Of a DNA stretch of 64,000 nt, positions 41,201 to 47,673 are shown piece by piece; position 1 is the first letter of the stretch; each line of letters opens with the position of its first letter. Under the pieces are notes generated by a model. The model saw only the letters and a program-made list of their open reading frames with translations. It had not been told where the DNA came from and made no database searches. Position numbers and translations under genes: made by a program. Origin of the DNA: Drosophila persimilis (lineage: Eukaryota > Arthropoda > Insecta > Diptera > Drosophilidae); NCBI RefSeq assembly GCF_003286085.1, contig NW_020825298.1, forward strand, positions 4,278,001 through 4,342,000, written 5' to 3'.

Positions 41201-44200
41201 AGCATATGGGCCAAAACAATTACGGCTGAAAATGAAGTTGTTTCTTGCTGTTTGCTGTTGCTGTTGCTGCGCGGTGGTGGTGGTGTGGGCGTGGCTGTAG
41301 AGGGGCAATTATGTCCATCATTCGTGTAGAAAGAAAAGTGGGGGCATCTGCATATGGAAAATGCAGGAAAAAGCCCCCCAAGTGCAGAAGCAATGTTTTC
41401 TGCTCCAAAAAGCTCAAAGCGGCTGTGAAAATGATTTTTCTCTGCAAGATCAGATGGAAAAACACAGCAAAGAAAATGCCCAGGAAAAATCATATTTCCA
41501 TTTGGCAACAAAGTGGCCGAAAAAAATGAAAACGAAAGGAGGGAAAAAGACTTTTACACAGAAATTAAAGAAAAAACAAAAAAAACAAGGAAAATGCAAA
41601 TTGCGTGTGAAAATGCTGTTTGATTATCGACAACGACCTTGAACTTTGGCTTCAGCCATGGGGCATAAAGAGGGGGCAGGAGGGGGCTGCATCCGAGAGA
41701 TACCTCGTTAAATCAAAATGCTTGCACAGTTTTTTTTTCCTGTTTTATTGCTGCCCCTCTGCTGCTGCACAGCCGTAACTTGATTAATTATTGCCGCATT
41801 ACGCAAGTCGTTGAAACGTTGAAAAGTTTCTGTTGTTGCTTTTGCTGTTGATTTTTCTCCCCACGGCTGCAATCGGGGAAAACAAATTAGAAAATTGTTT
41901 GCCGCAAATTGCGACGCTGACATTTGCAAAAGTTTTCCAGCCTTTTTCCCCACAAACCAGAAAAAAAAAAAACAAAAAGTTGTCTTGCATGCGGCCTAAA
42001 ACCAATGAAGGAACCAGGCTTATAATTAGGAGATCAGGCGATGGATAGATGGCATAATAAAGGTCAAAAGGGGTAGACAGAAAGAGCTAGAGAGATAAGG
42101 GTGAACATGGAAAAAGGTTTTTAAACATTGGGTGTGGATCTAGCCTTAATAAAACTAAAGCCCAGGGAAATATCGTATAAAGAAAATAGAGGATCGCCTG
42201 GGAAGGTTCTTCTAAAGACACTCTTAAATATATCTGCCCAATAAGAGCTCTCTTCATTAATGTTTAACATTTAAAAAAGGAATTTCTCTGTTTATTACAA
42301 AAGAAAGGCTGAAACGACACTCCTTAAGAAGTATTCCAAAGAAGACTACAAAAAACCAATCCCTGAGGCCATGTTTAAGCTTAAGAACAGCTTAGAAGTA
42401 GGCCTTGCCCAAAGAAAAGTCCACATTCCAGGCATCGTCGAAGAGAAAGGCACTTGCAAAAAGGCAGCTCCATGTGCAAGAAGCCTCATAGAAAGGCTCT
42501 CAATAAAAAGAAGAATGTGGGAATTCCTCTACGGGAAGAGGCTCTCCTGCTCGGATTTCCAAAGAGTAAAGGTTTTAGTTTAAAATTCCAAAAAAAGGCG
42601 AAAAGCCAAGCCCAAGGAAAAATGAAATATAAATGTCAGGTGCTCAAAGTGCCCCAAGAAAACAGAGGCCAGAGACCTCCTCTTATATTGCCCCACAAAA
42701 GAGAGCACACAGTTCCATCCATTCAGAAATGAAATGAATGCAAAAAAAGGTCCAAGAAATTAACATAATTAGAGGAAAATGCAATGCACTCATCGTGGAT
42801 CGAAGCCCATTCATGGAACAATATGGAGTAAATTATGATGAGCGGGGGGAGCAGGTTTTCGGTTTTCTGTTTGTTGTTTTTGGAACTCACTTTTTCGCTG
42901 CGCTCATAGTTCGCTGGGAACTTGGGCGAGGAGCCGCCACCAAAAACCGATGATGGCGATGGCGTTAGCGGCGTGGATGCCGCTGTCGATGCCGATGTCG
43001 ATGTGGATCTGGAGGGGGACTGCAGCGCCATGCGCTGGTGGTGCAGCGTCGAGAGCGATGGCGTTGACATCGACAGCGATGTTGGGGTCATGATTAAATG
43101 CCGCATGATGGTGGGGCAGGGGCAGCAAACACCACGCTGTCTTGTGTGTCGCCTCACTTTTTCACTTAATTTTTTCTCGCACTTTTTCACTAAAATTTTC
43201 CACACTTTTCACTTGTTTTTTGTGTATTTGTATTTGTTGCTATTGTGTGTGTGTTTCTTTTTTCTTTTGTGATTTTACATTTTCACAATTACATTGTTTT
43301 TTGTGTTTTTGTTTTGGTTAACGATTCGTCACATTCCGTTTTGTGCTGCTGCTCTTTTCTGCTCCTATATTTTATTCATTTTCTCTCTCTCTCTTGTCCT
43401 CTTTTTCAGTGTAAATGTCAATTGCTTTTGTGGGGCAAAACATTTTGCTAAAAACAACACACAAATTTTAATAAGCTGCGGGCAATGGCGGGTGCAGAGG
43501 GAGGGAGGGTTCTAGGGGGAAGTGGCATTCAACAGCTGCTGCGGCGACTTCTGTGGCGGATGTTGACAGAACAGTCATCGCAAATAGGGTTACGTTCTGA
43601 ATAACAGAAATAAAACAGTTTGCTATTTGCTATACAATTTCTCTGTTTTTTACTGCTTCAAAGATTCCCCAAAAATTATTTATAAATATTATGTTATGTC
43701 CTGCTTCTTTCATTTCATTTTACAAGGTTTTTTTTGCCCCTACACAATTTTCTACATATTTTGTATACTCTATAATATTTACCAAATTTATTATCTTTTC
43801 ATTTATTTTTCTATAAATATATTTCCGTATACCTCCGACATTTAGTTATTGATATTTGTTCTATACTGCATTTCATTTGCATTTCCACTTTGCCCACTCT
43901 CCCTCTCTGTCTTGCTATCTGCCTCTTTCTTCCTTCCCATCCCTCCTCCTCCCCCCTCTCTCCCACTTTTGTCCTCTTTAATTGCCTCGACTTGTTCTGT
44001 GTTCTGTATCACCTTTGCCTCTCACAAAACTGCCGTTTCCCCTGTGGGCTTTTCTCTTATCACCTTTTCATACTCTTTCAATTGTTATTCTTTCTGTTTC
44101 ATTCTGCTCTTGTTGTTGTTTTTTTGCCTTAACTAACATTAATTTTTGTTGTTTTGCCAATGACTTTTTGTTGCTGCTCACGCGAGGTGAATCTTATCAG

Positions 44201-47200
44201 GTGGAAAGAGCAAAACAAAGTCTACAACTGCAAACATTTATAGTATTTTTTTGTATTTTATTTGTATTTCCCTTTTCTCTCATTCTTTTTTAATTTTCAC
44301 ACAGAATTAATTTTCAATTGACATTTCCATGATGTTTCAAAGTACAAAAAAATACAATTTCGTTTTGGGCTCTTGCTCTTTATCTTCGAAAGTGTTTATT
44401 TTTGGGGTTCAGGAGCGGAGCATATCAGAACACCAGACCTCTGATAAGCAGTCGCGGAATACTATCAGAAAAAAACGAGTCGAAAGTAAGATAAATAAAT
44501 GTTTTGCACGAGTAGACGCCACAGAGGCAAAAAACTATAAAAATAGAGATGTTCTTACGAATTACGAATTGGTACTACTTTAGGGGTAAACAGATGGTTT
44601 TAAATAGGTTTATTTTTAGTGGGACTTAAATTAATTATTATATTTCATTTATAGGAATTAATTTGATTAAGAGGATGAAAACATTTATTGCCTTTCCCCT
44701 CAATTTTTTGGTTTCTTTTCTAGAATTTTCATAGTCAACTATCAATGATTTAAACCATCTGTACGTCGAATATCTATCGAATGCTCAAAACTAAATTTCA
44801 GAGTCTAACTTAATAGAAGAATTCTTTCAATAAACGTTTTCTTCTTGTTGGGTTTCTACGGTCGAATTTAAATAATTTCCAACACACATTCTACAAACAC
44901 TTTCGAATGCATTCCACTCCCCTCTGTACCCTCTTTCCTTCTCTCTCTCTCTCTCTCTCTCTGTTTATTTCAGAAGAGTGATCTAATCACTTGATTTGAT
45001 TAAGCGCAAGAATCACAAACGGTAAATGGTCACCAGCCCAGCCCCCCACCGTCTTTTTCTGTGTGATTTTTACTCTTCTACAGACATTATATAACGTCAT
45101 TTCGGGGGGCATTAAAACTAATTATTTTTTGTTGTTGGCTGCGCTGACGTTGACGTTGACGTTAACGTCGCTGTCGACCGAATTACACGCACCAAAAAAA
45201 AAAAAACAGAAAAAAAGAGTCGAACCGAGAGGGGGATGGCAATACATCATTCCGAAGGTCGTTGGCGCAGTTTTTTTTGGGCAAATTAGAAACAAAAACA
45301 GCAACAAAAGTCGAAAGACACAACAACAACTAAACGACCAAAGCGGGTCGTGCACCTCCTCTCGCCTCTCCTCAGGAAAATTCAACACAAATTCAATTTG
45401 TTAAACATCGAATATTACCACTATTTCTCTTAATATTATTTGTTTTTGCTGCAGGTTGGGCTGTTGTGTTTTTGCTCGATTTTCTGATTAGTTTTTCATA
45501 ATTTTCAAATTGCAAAATGCAGCAGCAGCAATAAAATGCAACAACAAAATTGCATGCGCACCAATACAAATGCAAAACGCGGGGCGGAGACGCGACGCGA
45601 CCGCGCAGCACCAAATGGAAACAAACTGTAACGAAAGCACGGCATACGGCGCATGGGGACGACCGACGCCAAAGCGATTTGAGCCAGAGCCAGCGGCGCA
45701 GAGCAGAGTAAAGCTCACGAGAGAGAGAGAGAGAGAGAGCCAGACAGCGACAGAGTCAGAGAGCAGTGGGGAGCGAGAGCCGACGCCTCTAACGGGCTAA
45801 GGCAGTAGCATTGTAGGGTGTGGGGATACCCTCTAGTGCATCACAAGGAACAGCCTTTGGAACGACTTTTAGTAGATGGTTGGACAACTTCTATACAAAA
45901 CAACAACTATGGTGGCTCAAATTCATAAGAAAACTAATTCTCAACAATAAGATCTCGCAAGCATAAACTCCTTCTCATATACATATGTATACAATGCGCA
46001 TTTACACGATCAAATCACAGGCATTCCCTTACTATATACGATTACAGGGTGTAAAAACAGCAGCAGCTGACAAACAATAACAGAAAAACCTTTTGGCCCG
46101 AGAGAGTGAGAGAGAGATCAACAGAGAGAGAGAGCTTGTTTGCCGGATCTTGGCTCTCCACAACTCCAACAGCTGACGGGCGGGCGGGCACACACTGGCT
46201 GTTGTTTTTGTTGCTGGCCAAAGAGGGTCACACTACCAGAGAGAGCTTTCATTGAGCGTGAAAGTCTTTCGCTTGATCTCTCTCTCTCTCTGCGCAATAA
46301 TAAATGCATTTTCGATTTGGTTTATTATTTAATAGGAGAGCGTGGGAGGGTGGGGGCTTTTGGGTGTTTGTCTGTCTGCTGCGTGCATTGAACTTGACAT
46401 CAGCCGCTGAATGCAATTGTTTTGTTTTTTAATAATTGCGTGAAATTCGAGATTAATTGTGGGTTACGTTACCCTGTGGATCCCAAGTGCTGAGGTGTGA
46501 GAATGGCTAATGACCTTCCACCATCCACTTGCACTGAGTGGGGTGGGTGGGTGCGGTGTGGAAACTGGCTAAGCGGGGTGGAATGTGGGTCGAAAAAAGA
46601 TGATGAAGGTGGGATTGCGTGTAAAAGTGGATTAAATATGGGACTGTTGTTGATTTTTGTTACATTTAATTGATATTTTTGGGTGTTAAGAGGCATGAGA
46701 CATATTTGGTGTTCCCACAACCGAAGAGATTTCGGATCACAAGTGAATCATTTTATGTGGATCCCATTTTTAAACACTTTAGCCGCTTTTGACCTATTGT
46801 GTAAGGTAATACAGCCAGCAAAAGGAGAAATCCAGTGAAAAATGATCGTCAACCAAAGCCTTTTCTTTGCAAATGTTTTGTTAGCATTTCCCAACCATTT
46901 CAATGAAATACCTTACGTCCAAGCCCATCCCAAAACGCCCCCTTATAACCACTTTTGCATTATAAATCAAATATTTTTGTCTTCATTCAAACAAATTAAT
47001 CAAAATGCAGACAAAAGCGGTACAAATAAATCGATAAAAATATAAAATAAATGACATTTGTGGGCGATGTTCGAAATGAATGCACTAAAACTTTCATTTT
47101 TCCGTTGGGAGACACAGAAAGAGACGCAAATAAAACAAGAGGAAAACTGGATCACGAGCGCAGCAAGATGTCGATCGTAGGGAGTGAGGAAATGAGTGAC

Positions 47201-47578
47201 AAAAGGGGGGACAATCTCTTATACAATCAACAGCGTTAGAGTTCGATGAAACTCGGCTTACATTTGGTTGTTGTCAAGGCTGCAGTGTGGAACATAAGAG
47301 CCCATACACATCTTCCACAAGGTGTGAATGAGTTCTACTCCATAGTATAATTTATGTAGAAGAGAATTTTTAAAGCATGTTTCACAGTATTTAAATGTAT
47401 TTACATACTGCCCACTTTGTAGGGATCTTAAAGATCCAATGACTCTTCTTTTAGACACATCTTTGAAAATCATTAAAACCAAAATTCAAGATCCACTTAC
47501 CCTATCCATCAACTGCTCATCGTTTCTTTTGCGTCGCGCTGGCGCCCTTATAATGCGTCCCACATCTGGAGCGTCCAT
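3512..47578 (-). CDS. Wdr62: Wdr62: WD40-repeat spindle/centrosome and JNK-scaffold protein (MABP1/WDR62 family)
   Basis: The gene was assembled from 17 coding exons with consistent phase. The distal isoform has 2347 residues; two other first exons give 2393 and 2343. Residues about 30-720 form a long WD40 array with family tracts such as LASASRDRLIHV, LDDHSSSIT, MISCGADKS and CQDRNVRVY, which match vertebrate WDR62/MABP1 closely. Residues after about 720 are low-complexity, rich in Ser, Gln, Asn and Pro, with SH3-type proline motifs (PPVPAKP, IVPPRPR). A helical segment near residues 2237-2288 probably corresponds to the C-terminal dimerisation region of the family. Family knowledge: WDR62 and MABP1 bind JNK-pathway kinases. 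WDR62 acts at spindle poles and centrosomes, and its loss causes microcephaly in humans and small brains in flies. The gene fills most of the window and hosts a tRNA gene in an intron. Confidence 0.95.
3760..3916 (-). CDS. Wdr62: Wdr62 coding exon: C-terminal helical segment
   Basis: This exon encodes the most conserved-looking part of the tail, a Leu/Asn/Met-rich segment of about 50 residues with heptad-like hydrophobics (for example LLLKELENALIMSRNML). It fits the C-terminal dimerisation helix of WDR62/MABP1. The donor is GTACAG; the next intron is 70 nt. Confidence 0.9.
3978..4175 (-). CDS. Wdr62: Wdr62 coding exon with proline-rich SH3-type motif
   Basis: The acceptor is CTTTCAG, the donor GTAAGTA, and both ends are in phase 1. 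The 66 residues include an acidic SSSEE run, the proline motif IVPPRPRN and an Asn/Ser-rich linker. The region is probably disordered. Confidence 0.88.
4705..4779 (-). CDS. Wdr62: Wdr62 coding exon (25 residues, Asn/Arg-rich)
   Basis: A 75-nt exon between TTTTTCAG and the donor GTTAGT, phase 1 at both ends. Because its length is a multiple of three and both flanking introns share a phase, it could be skipped without a frameshift. Confidence 0.82.
4847..4922 (-). CDS. Wdr62: Wdr62 coding exon (acidic/Ser-Asn linker)
   Basis: A 76-nt exon that begins with the codons for SDSEPEDSN and ends in phase 1 at a GTAAGT donor. The sequence looks like a disordered acidic linker with possible casein-kinase-type Ser sites. 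Confidence 0.85.
4986..5131 (-). CDS. Wdr62: Wdr62 coding exon (basic, Asn/Ser/Gln-rich)
   Basis: The acceptor is ATAACAG and the donor GTAAGT. Two bases complete a Pro codon, then 48 codons run to a phase-0 end. It encodes a basic, low-complexity linker. Confidence 0.85.
5212..5307 (-). CDS. Wdr62: Wdr62 coding exon (IEESSIRRACSLSDL motif)
   Basis: A 96-nt exon after TTTTGCAG, phase 1 at both ends. It encodes a conserved-looking motif, IEESSIRRACSLSDL, with Arg-Arg-x-x-Ser, a plausible basophilic kinase or 14-3-3 site. That functional reading is inference. Confidence 0.87.
5547..8054 (-). CDS. Wdr62: Wdr62 large exon: low-complexity C-terminal region (836 residues)
   Basis: This is the largest exon, 2508 nt. 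It starts after CCCAATTAG (with a CTAAC branch site just upstream) with two bases that complete a Val codon, and ends at an unusual donor, GTTTGAG. It encodes a Gln/Pro/His-rich start, a better-conserved block near 7500-7640 (RTPSILKHYKSCPVSP, then TILDMIHADTEKMIDEITRKYGDLD), several Ser-rich clusters, a proline-rich stretch (PLKPKPPVPAKP), basic segments, a short helical segment (DIIEKLIAMEERKMEQI), and an acidic Asp-rich end. No enzymatic domain is visible. A JNK-docking site is expected in this part of the family, but I could not place it. Confidence 0.92.
7701..8054 (-). other. Start of the large Wdr62 exon: alternative acceptor region
   Basis: Besides the acceptor before 8054, a second AG follows a pyrimidine-containing tract, with exon start at 8031. 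Using it while skipping the 112-nt exon (8304-8415) removes 135 nt, exactly 45 codons, and keeps the frame. Confidence 0.3.
8304..8415 (-). CDS. Wdr62: Wdr62 coding exon (112 nt)
   Basis: A 112-nt exon between the acceptor ATAAACAG and the donor GTAAGG, entering in phase 0 and leaving in phase 1. It encodes VGHRPLRGSHSISDLSLAGN and more, a Ser-rich block with a conserved look. It is needed to feed the next exon's phase unless an alternative acceptor is used there. Confidence 0.88.
8819..8889 (+). tRNA. tRNA-Gly (GCC)
   Basis: 71 nt that fold as a cloverleaf. The 7-bp acceptor stem is GCATCGG/CCGATGC with discriminator A. The A box (TGGTTCAGTGG) and B box (GGTTCGATTCC) match Pol III promoter consensus. 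The anticodon stem CTCGC/GCGGG frames a loop with GCC at 8851-8853. No CCA is encoded and there is no intron. The gene lies on the strand opposite to Wdr62, inside the 8416-9772 intron. It decodes GGC and, by wobble, GGU. Confidence 0.97.
8890..9772. other. Wdr62 intron remainder
   Basis: AT-rich intron flanking the tRNA gene. Beyond the tRNA and its terminator I see nothing coding. Confidence 0.5.
8897..8902 (+). terminator. Pol III terminator
   Basis: A run of six T residues starts 8 nt after the end of tRNA-Gly, the usual RNA polymerase III stop signal. Confidence 0.85.
9773..9918 (-). CDS. Wdr62: Wdr62 coding exon (ends in amphipathic helix)
   Basis: The acceptor is CTCTGCAG and the donor GTGAGT. 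It encodes a Ser/Thr/Lys linker ending in a helix-like stretch (KKEELLQVINKVKQQLEN). The next intron, 1357 nt, contains the tRNA-Gly gene on the opposite strand. Confidence 0.9.
10005..10321 (-). CDS. Wdr62: Wdr62 coding exon (Ser/Thr/Gly-rich)
   Basis: The acceptor is CCAATAAAG|TGACTTC and the donor GTAAGC. The first base completes a Thr codon from the previous exon. It encodes a basic helix (NEDELRKSVRRQKFEKSGLQ), then Thr-Gly-Ser repeats and an acidic Ser cluster. Confidence 0.9.
10387..11651 (-). CDS. Wdr62: Wdr62 coding exon: last WD40 repeats and Ser-rich linker
   Basis: A 1265-nt exon after TTTTTTCCAG. The first about 130 codons finish the propeller region: CQDRNVRVY, LSLDPSGIYVATSCTDK and LISASGDGCIFIWQV are standard WD40 strands with the closing Trp. 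The rest is a Ser/Gly/Ala-rich linker with one basic tract (PRARGRWAQRSS). It ends in phase 2 at GTAAGT. Confidence 0.94.
11716..12861 (-). CDS. Wdr62: Wdr62 coding exon: core of the WD40 array
   Basis: 382 codons, phase 0 at both ends. It contains about seven WD40 repeats. Family-diagnostic tracts are PLMGRSAILGDL, LYIWDLRDI, TCSSDDTIRVWGLDG, LASGDRCGNIRVYNL, AHESEVLCLEYS, LASASRDRLIHVFDV and LDDHSSSITSIKF. These make the WDR62/MABP1 assignment secure. Confidence 0.96.
12928..13137 (-). CDS. Wdr62: Wdr62 coding exon: WD40 repeats
   Basis: Exactly 70 codons, phase 0 at both ends, after CTCTTTAG. It encodes SPTGKYLVSVGSQHD and a second WD unit ending in HVKYWYLEGSRR. The donor is GTACGT. The following 66-nt intron has no stop in frame. 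Confidence 0.94.
13465..13708 (-). CDS. Wdr62: Wdr62 coding exon: WD40 repeat
   Basis: The acceptor is TTGTTTACAG and the donor GTAAGT. The first base completes a Gly codon, then 81 codons follow. It holds a WD40 unit typical of the family (VAFSRCGRYVATGECG, then PAIKVWELE), which matches the first propeller repeats of WDR62/MABP1. Confidence 0.95.
13709..15225. other. Wdr62 intron with a short inverted-repeat element
   Basis: A 1517-nt intron between the first and second common exons. It has no coding signal. It holds a possible 142-nt element with CTGAGAGAA/TTCTCTCAG ends at 14161-14302. Confidence 0.5.
14161..14302. mobile_element. Short inverted-repeat (MITE-like) element, copy 1
   Basis: Perfect 9-bp inverted ends, CTGAGAGAA and TTCTCTCAG, lie 142 nt apart. 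Length and ends resemble the elements at 54103 and 59102. The interior is not clearly similar, so membership in one family is tentative. Confidence 0.35.
15226..15317 (-). CDS. Wdr62: Wdr62 first common coding exon
   Basis: 92 nt after CTTTTTGCAG, entering in phase 0 and leaving in phase 2 at GTAAGA. It encodes KLKKVLGLTVCSNAALDVSP, which aligns with the start of the WD domain in WDR62/MABP1 (KLEKVLG-type motif). All three alternative first exons splice in phase to this exon. Confidence 0.93.
16095..16575 (+). CDS. Hypothetical secreted-peptide ORF (weak)
   Basis: The 110-codon ORF at 16095-16427 begins with a textbook-looking signal segment: Lys residues, then the hydrophobic core IALCILLVFMFINA. 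The mature part is basic. A 61-nt potential intron (16389-16449, weak donor GTTGAAG, strong acceptor TTCTACTTATAG) would instead extend the protein to 139 residues ending at 16575. It lies inside a Wdr62 intron on the opposite strand. I do not recognise it, and chance is a real explanation. Confidence 0.2.
19664..19795. repeat. 35-bp tandem repeat, about 3 units
   Basis: GAGATTCCTT recurs at 19691, 19726 and 19762, spaced 35 and 36 bp, with partly similar sequence between the copies (GCTGCTGATATT, GCCACCGATATT). Confidence 0.6.
20267..20332 (-). CDS. Wdr62: Wdr62 alternative first coding exon, proximal (22 residues)
   Basis: The ATG at 20332 gives MFAPRNSSPVAIYGKEDVAAYE, then a phase-0 donor CTATGAG|GTAAAG. 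The exon sits just downstream of promoter-like sequence with a DRE. Joined to the exon at 15317 it gives a 2343-residue protein. Beyond the donor the frame stays open in Ser/Thr repeats for about 80 codons, which is intron sequence. Confidence 0.75.
20503..20519. repeat. Poly-T run
   Basis: About 17 T residues in the 5' region of the proximal Wdr62 first exon. Confidence 0.6.
21150..21230 (-). promoter_or_regulatory. Probable promoter of the proximal Wdr62 isoform, with DRE
   Basis: A perfect DRE, TATCGATA, lies at 21220-21227. Downstream on the minus strand is an initiator-like TCATTTG near 21155-21160, followed by A/C-rich sequence typical of fly 5' UTRs, then the first exon at 20332. DRE promoters usually drive broadly expressed, proliferation-linked genes, which suits Wdr62. 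The start site is inferred. Confidence 0.5.
21334..21360. repeat. CA microsatellite
   Basis: A run of AC dinucleotides, interrupted once by CG, upstream of the proximal first exon. Confidence 0.8.
22192..22213. repeat. CAG trinucleotide microsatellite
   Basis: About seven perfect CAG units in intron. Confidence 0.85.
22263..22294. repeat. GATA microsatellite
   Basis: About eight GATA/GACA tetranucleotide units with one interruption. Confidence 0.85.
24003..24052. repeat. GGGGCT-type minisatellite
   Basis: Tandem hexamers GGAGCT, GGGGCT and GGGTTG. Read in reverse they produce a spurious Pro-Ser-Asn repeat ORF. Confidence 0.7.
27440..27616 (+). CDS. Hypothetical Gln-rich ORF (weak)
   Basis: 58 codons from an ATG with good fly context (AGCAAAATGG). 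A Gln-rich part is followed by a non-repetitive segment (ATHLAKLLQFDNH, then RNLKYIIEDEVGDTLADAF). The last codon before the stop overlaps a donor-like TTTGTAAGA. It could be a first exon of a nested + strand gene, but CAG-rich intron DNA makes such ORFs by chance. Confidence 0.15.
   Translation: MVKSQQQQQTETAVATHLAKLLQFDNHQQQQQITTRNLKYIIEDEVGDTLADAFSIPL
30207..30240. repeat. Pentanucleotide repeat (CCCTG then CTCTG)
   Basis: About seven tandem 5-bp units that change from CCCTG to CTCTG along the array. Confidence 0.75.
32328..32465. repeat. Degenerate tandem repeat of about 31 bp
   Basis: Four degenerate units sharing CAGATACTC and CAGAGAG or CAGACAG, grading into CAGT tetranucleotides at the right end. 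Confidence 0.5.
32976..33112. repeat. Degenerate tandem repeat of about 21 bp
   Basis: Six degenerate units around GAAATGCAGAGAAAG. The minus strand is pyrimidine-rich. Confidence 0.5.
34883..34899. repeat. TA microsatellite
   Basis: About eight TA units. Confidence 0.8.
35041..35064. repeat. CT microsatellite
   Basis: Twelve TC units, a possible GAGA-factor site on the minus strand. Confidence 0.85.
35207..35243. repeat. GT microsatellite
   Basis: About 18 perfect GT units followed by a G run; the longest simple repeat in the window. Confidence 0.95.
38284..39001. mobile_element. Possible pogo-like TIR pair flanking a DINE-1 remnant
   Basis: CAGTGGAGATTCC begins at 38284 and GAGAGTCCCCACTG ends at 39001. 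They are imperfect inverted repeats, and each is flanked by TA (38282-38283 and 39002-39003), as expected for Tc1/mariner-pogo insertions. The 718-nt span contains the DINE-1-like segment. No transposase is visible. One reading is a non-autonomous element that received a DINE-1 insertion. Confidence 0.35.
38345..38772 (-). mobile_element. DINE-1/INE-1 (Helitron-like) remnant
   Basis: The segment matches the widespread Drosophila INE-1/DINE-1 repeat as I remember it: ATGGCTCAATCGACTCGGCT, CAAGAATAAACATACTTTAT, GAGGTCGGAAACGCTTTCTT and a final ACTCTTTGAGTATCG, in that order. This is the reverse orientation relative to the usual consensus. It is diverged and has no coding capacity. Confidence 0.7.
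42891..43106 (-). CDS. Wdr62: Wdr62 alternative first coding exon, middle (72 residues)
   Basis: The ATG at 43106 (context CCATCATGC) starts 72 codons rich in Ser, Thr and Pro, including the tract STSTSASTAASTPLTPSPSS, and ends in phase 0 at GTGAGT. The upstream sequence is A-rich, as in fly 5' UTRs. It gives the longest isoform, 2393 residues, with many possible proline-directed phosphosites. Confidence 0.8.
43107..43600 (-). promoter_or_regulatory. 5' untranslated region of the middle Wdr62 isoform
   Basis: Read on the minus strand, the sequence upstream of the ATG at 43106 is strongly A-rich with CAACAAA and GTGAAAAAGTG motifs, typical of fly 5' UTRs. I cannot place the start site. The GA-rich, CpG-rich block near 45500-45740 is another candidate start region. 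Confidence 0.35.
44939..44962. repeat. CT microsatellite
   Basis: Twelve CT units, GAGA-factor-like. Confidence 0.85.
45145..45169. repeat. TGACGT tandem motif
   Basis: Three tandem TGACGT hexamers followed by TAACGT, with the 12-bp palindrome GACGTTAACGTC at 45158-45169. TGACGT is the core of CRE/ATF-type sites; function here is not shown. Confidence 0.6.
45719..45739. repeat. GA microsatellite
   Basis: Ten GA units next to a CpG-rich segment. In flies such GA runs often mark GAGA-factor-bound promoters. Confidence 0.85.
47501..47578 (-). CDS. Wdr62: Wdr62 alternative first coding exon, distal (26 residues)
   Basis: The ATG at 47578 has good fly start context (AACACCATGG). 26 codons encode a basic N-terminus, with PARRKR, and end in phase 0 at GTAAGTGG. 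The intron to the common exon would be about 32 kb. The length, context and TATA-type promoter just upstream support a real first exon. Confidence 0.8.
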
Positions 47579-47673
47579 GGTGTTGCTGTGGAGTGGATGA
47601 TGTTGTTGCTCGCTCTCACGCTCTTTCTCTCTCACGGCTCAGTGGAGACTCGAACCAGCGCGGTTCACTTATA
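47579..47673 (-). promoter_or_regulatory. TATA-type promoter and short 5' UTR of the distal Wdr62 isoform
   Basis: On the minus strand TATAAG lies at 47673-47668. A start 30 nt downstream, at about 47643, would give a 5' UTR of about 65 nt. That UTR contains GAGAG and GAGCG repeats (GAGA-factor-like) and leads to the ATG at 47578. The initiator match is weak. Confidence 0.45.

Larger units (their letters stand above)
20333..42890. other. Wdr62 intron between proximal and middle first exons
   Basis: A 22.6-kb intron. I see simple repeats, degenerate minisatellites, one DINE-1-like remnant at 38345-38772 and no supported coding exon. ORFs here look like chance openings in low-complexity sequence, with one weak candidate at 27440. 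Confidence 0.5.
43601..47500. other. Wdr62 intron between middle and distal first exons
   Basis: No supported exon. It contains CT and GA runs (44939-44962, 45719-45739), a TGACGT repeat (45145-45169) and a CpG-rich block at 45585-45610. Confidence 0.45.

Noticed and set aside
40945-41511. 188-codon minus-strand ORF
   Set aside because: Composed of Phe/Leu/Ser/Pro and Ala runs from T-rich and GCTGCTGC repeats. No conserved pattern.
43107-43205. Upstream extension of the middle first exon to a GTG
   Set aside because: The frame is open but the start codon is not ATG. The Lys-rich translation is what A-rich 5' UTR sequence gives.
47641-47664. GGTTCGAGTC resembling a tRNA B box near the distal first exon
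   Set aside because: No T-arm pairing, no acceptor stem and no A box at the right distance. The similar GGTTCGAGTC word near 9155 also lacks a cloverleaf.
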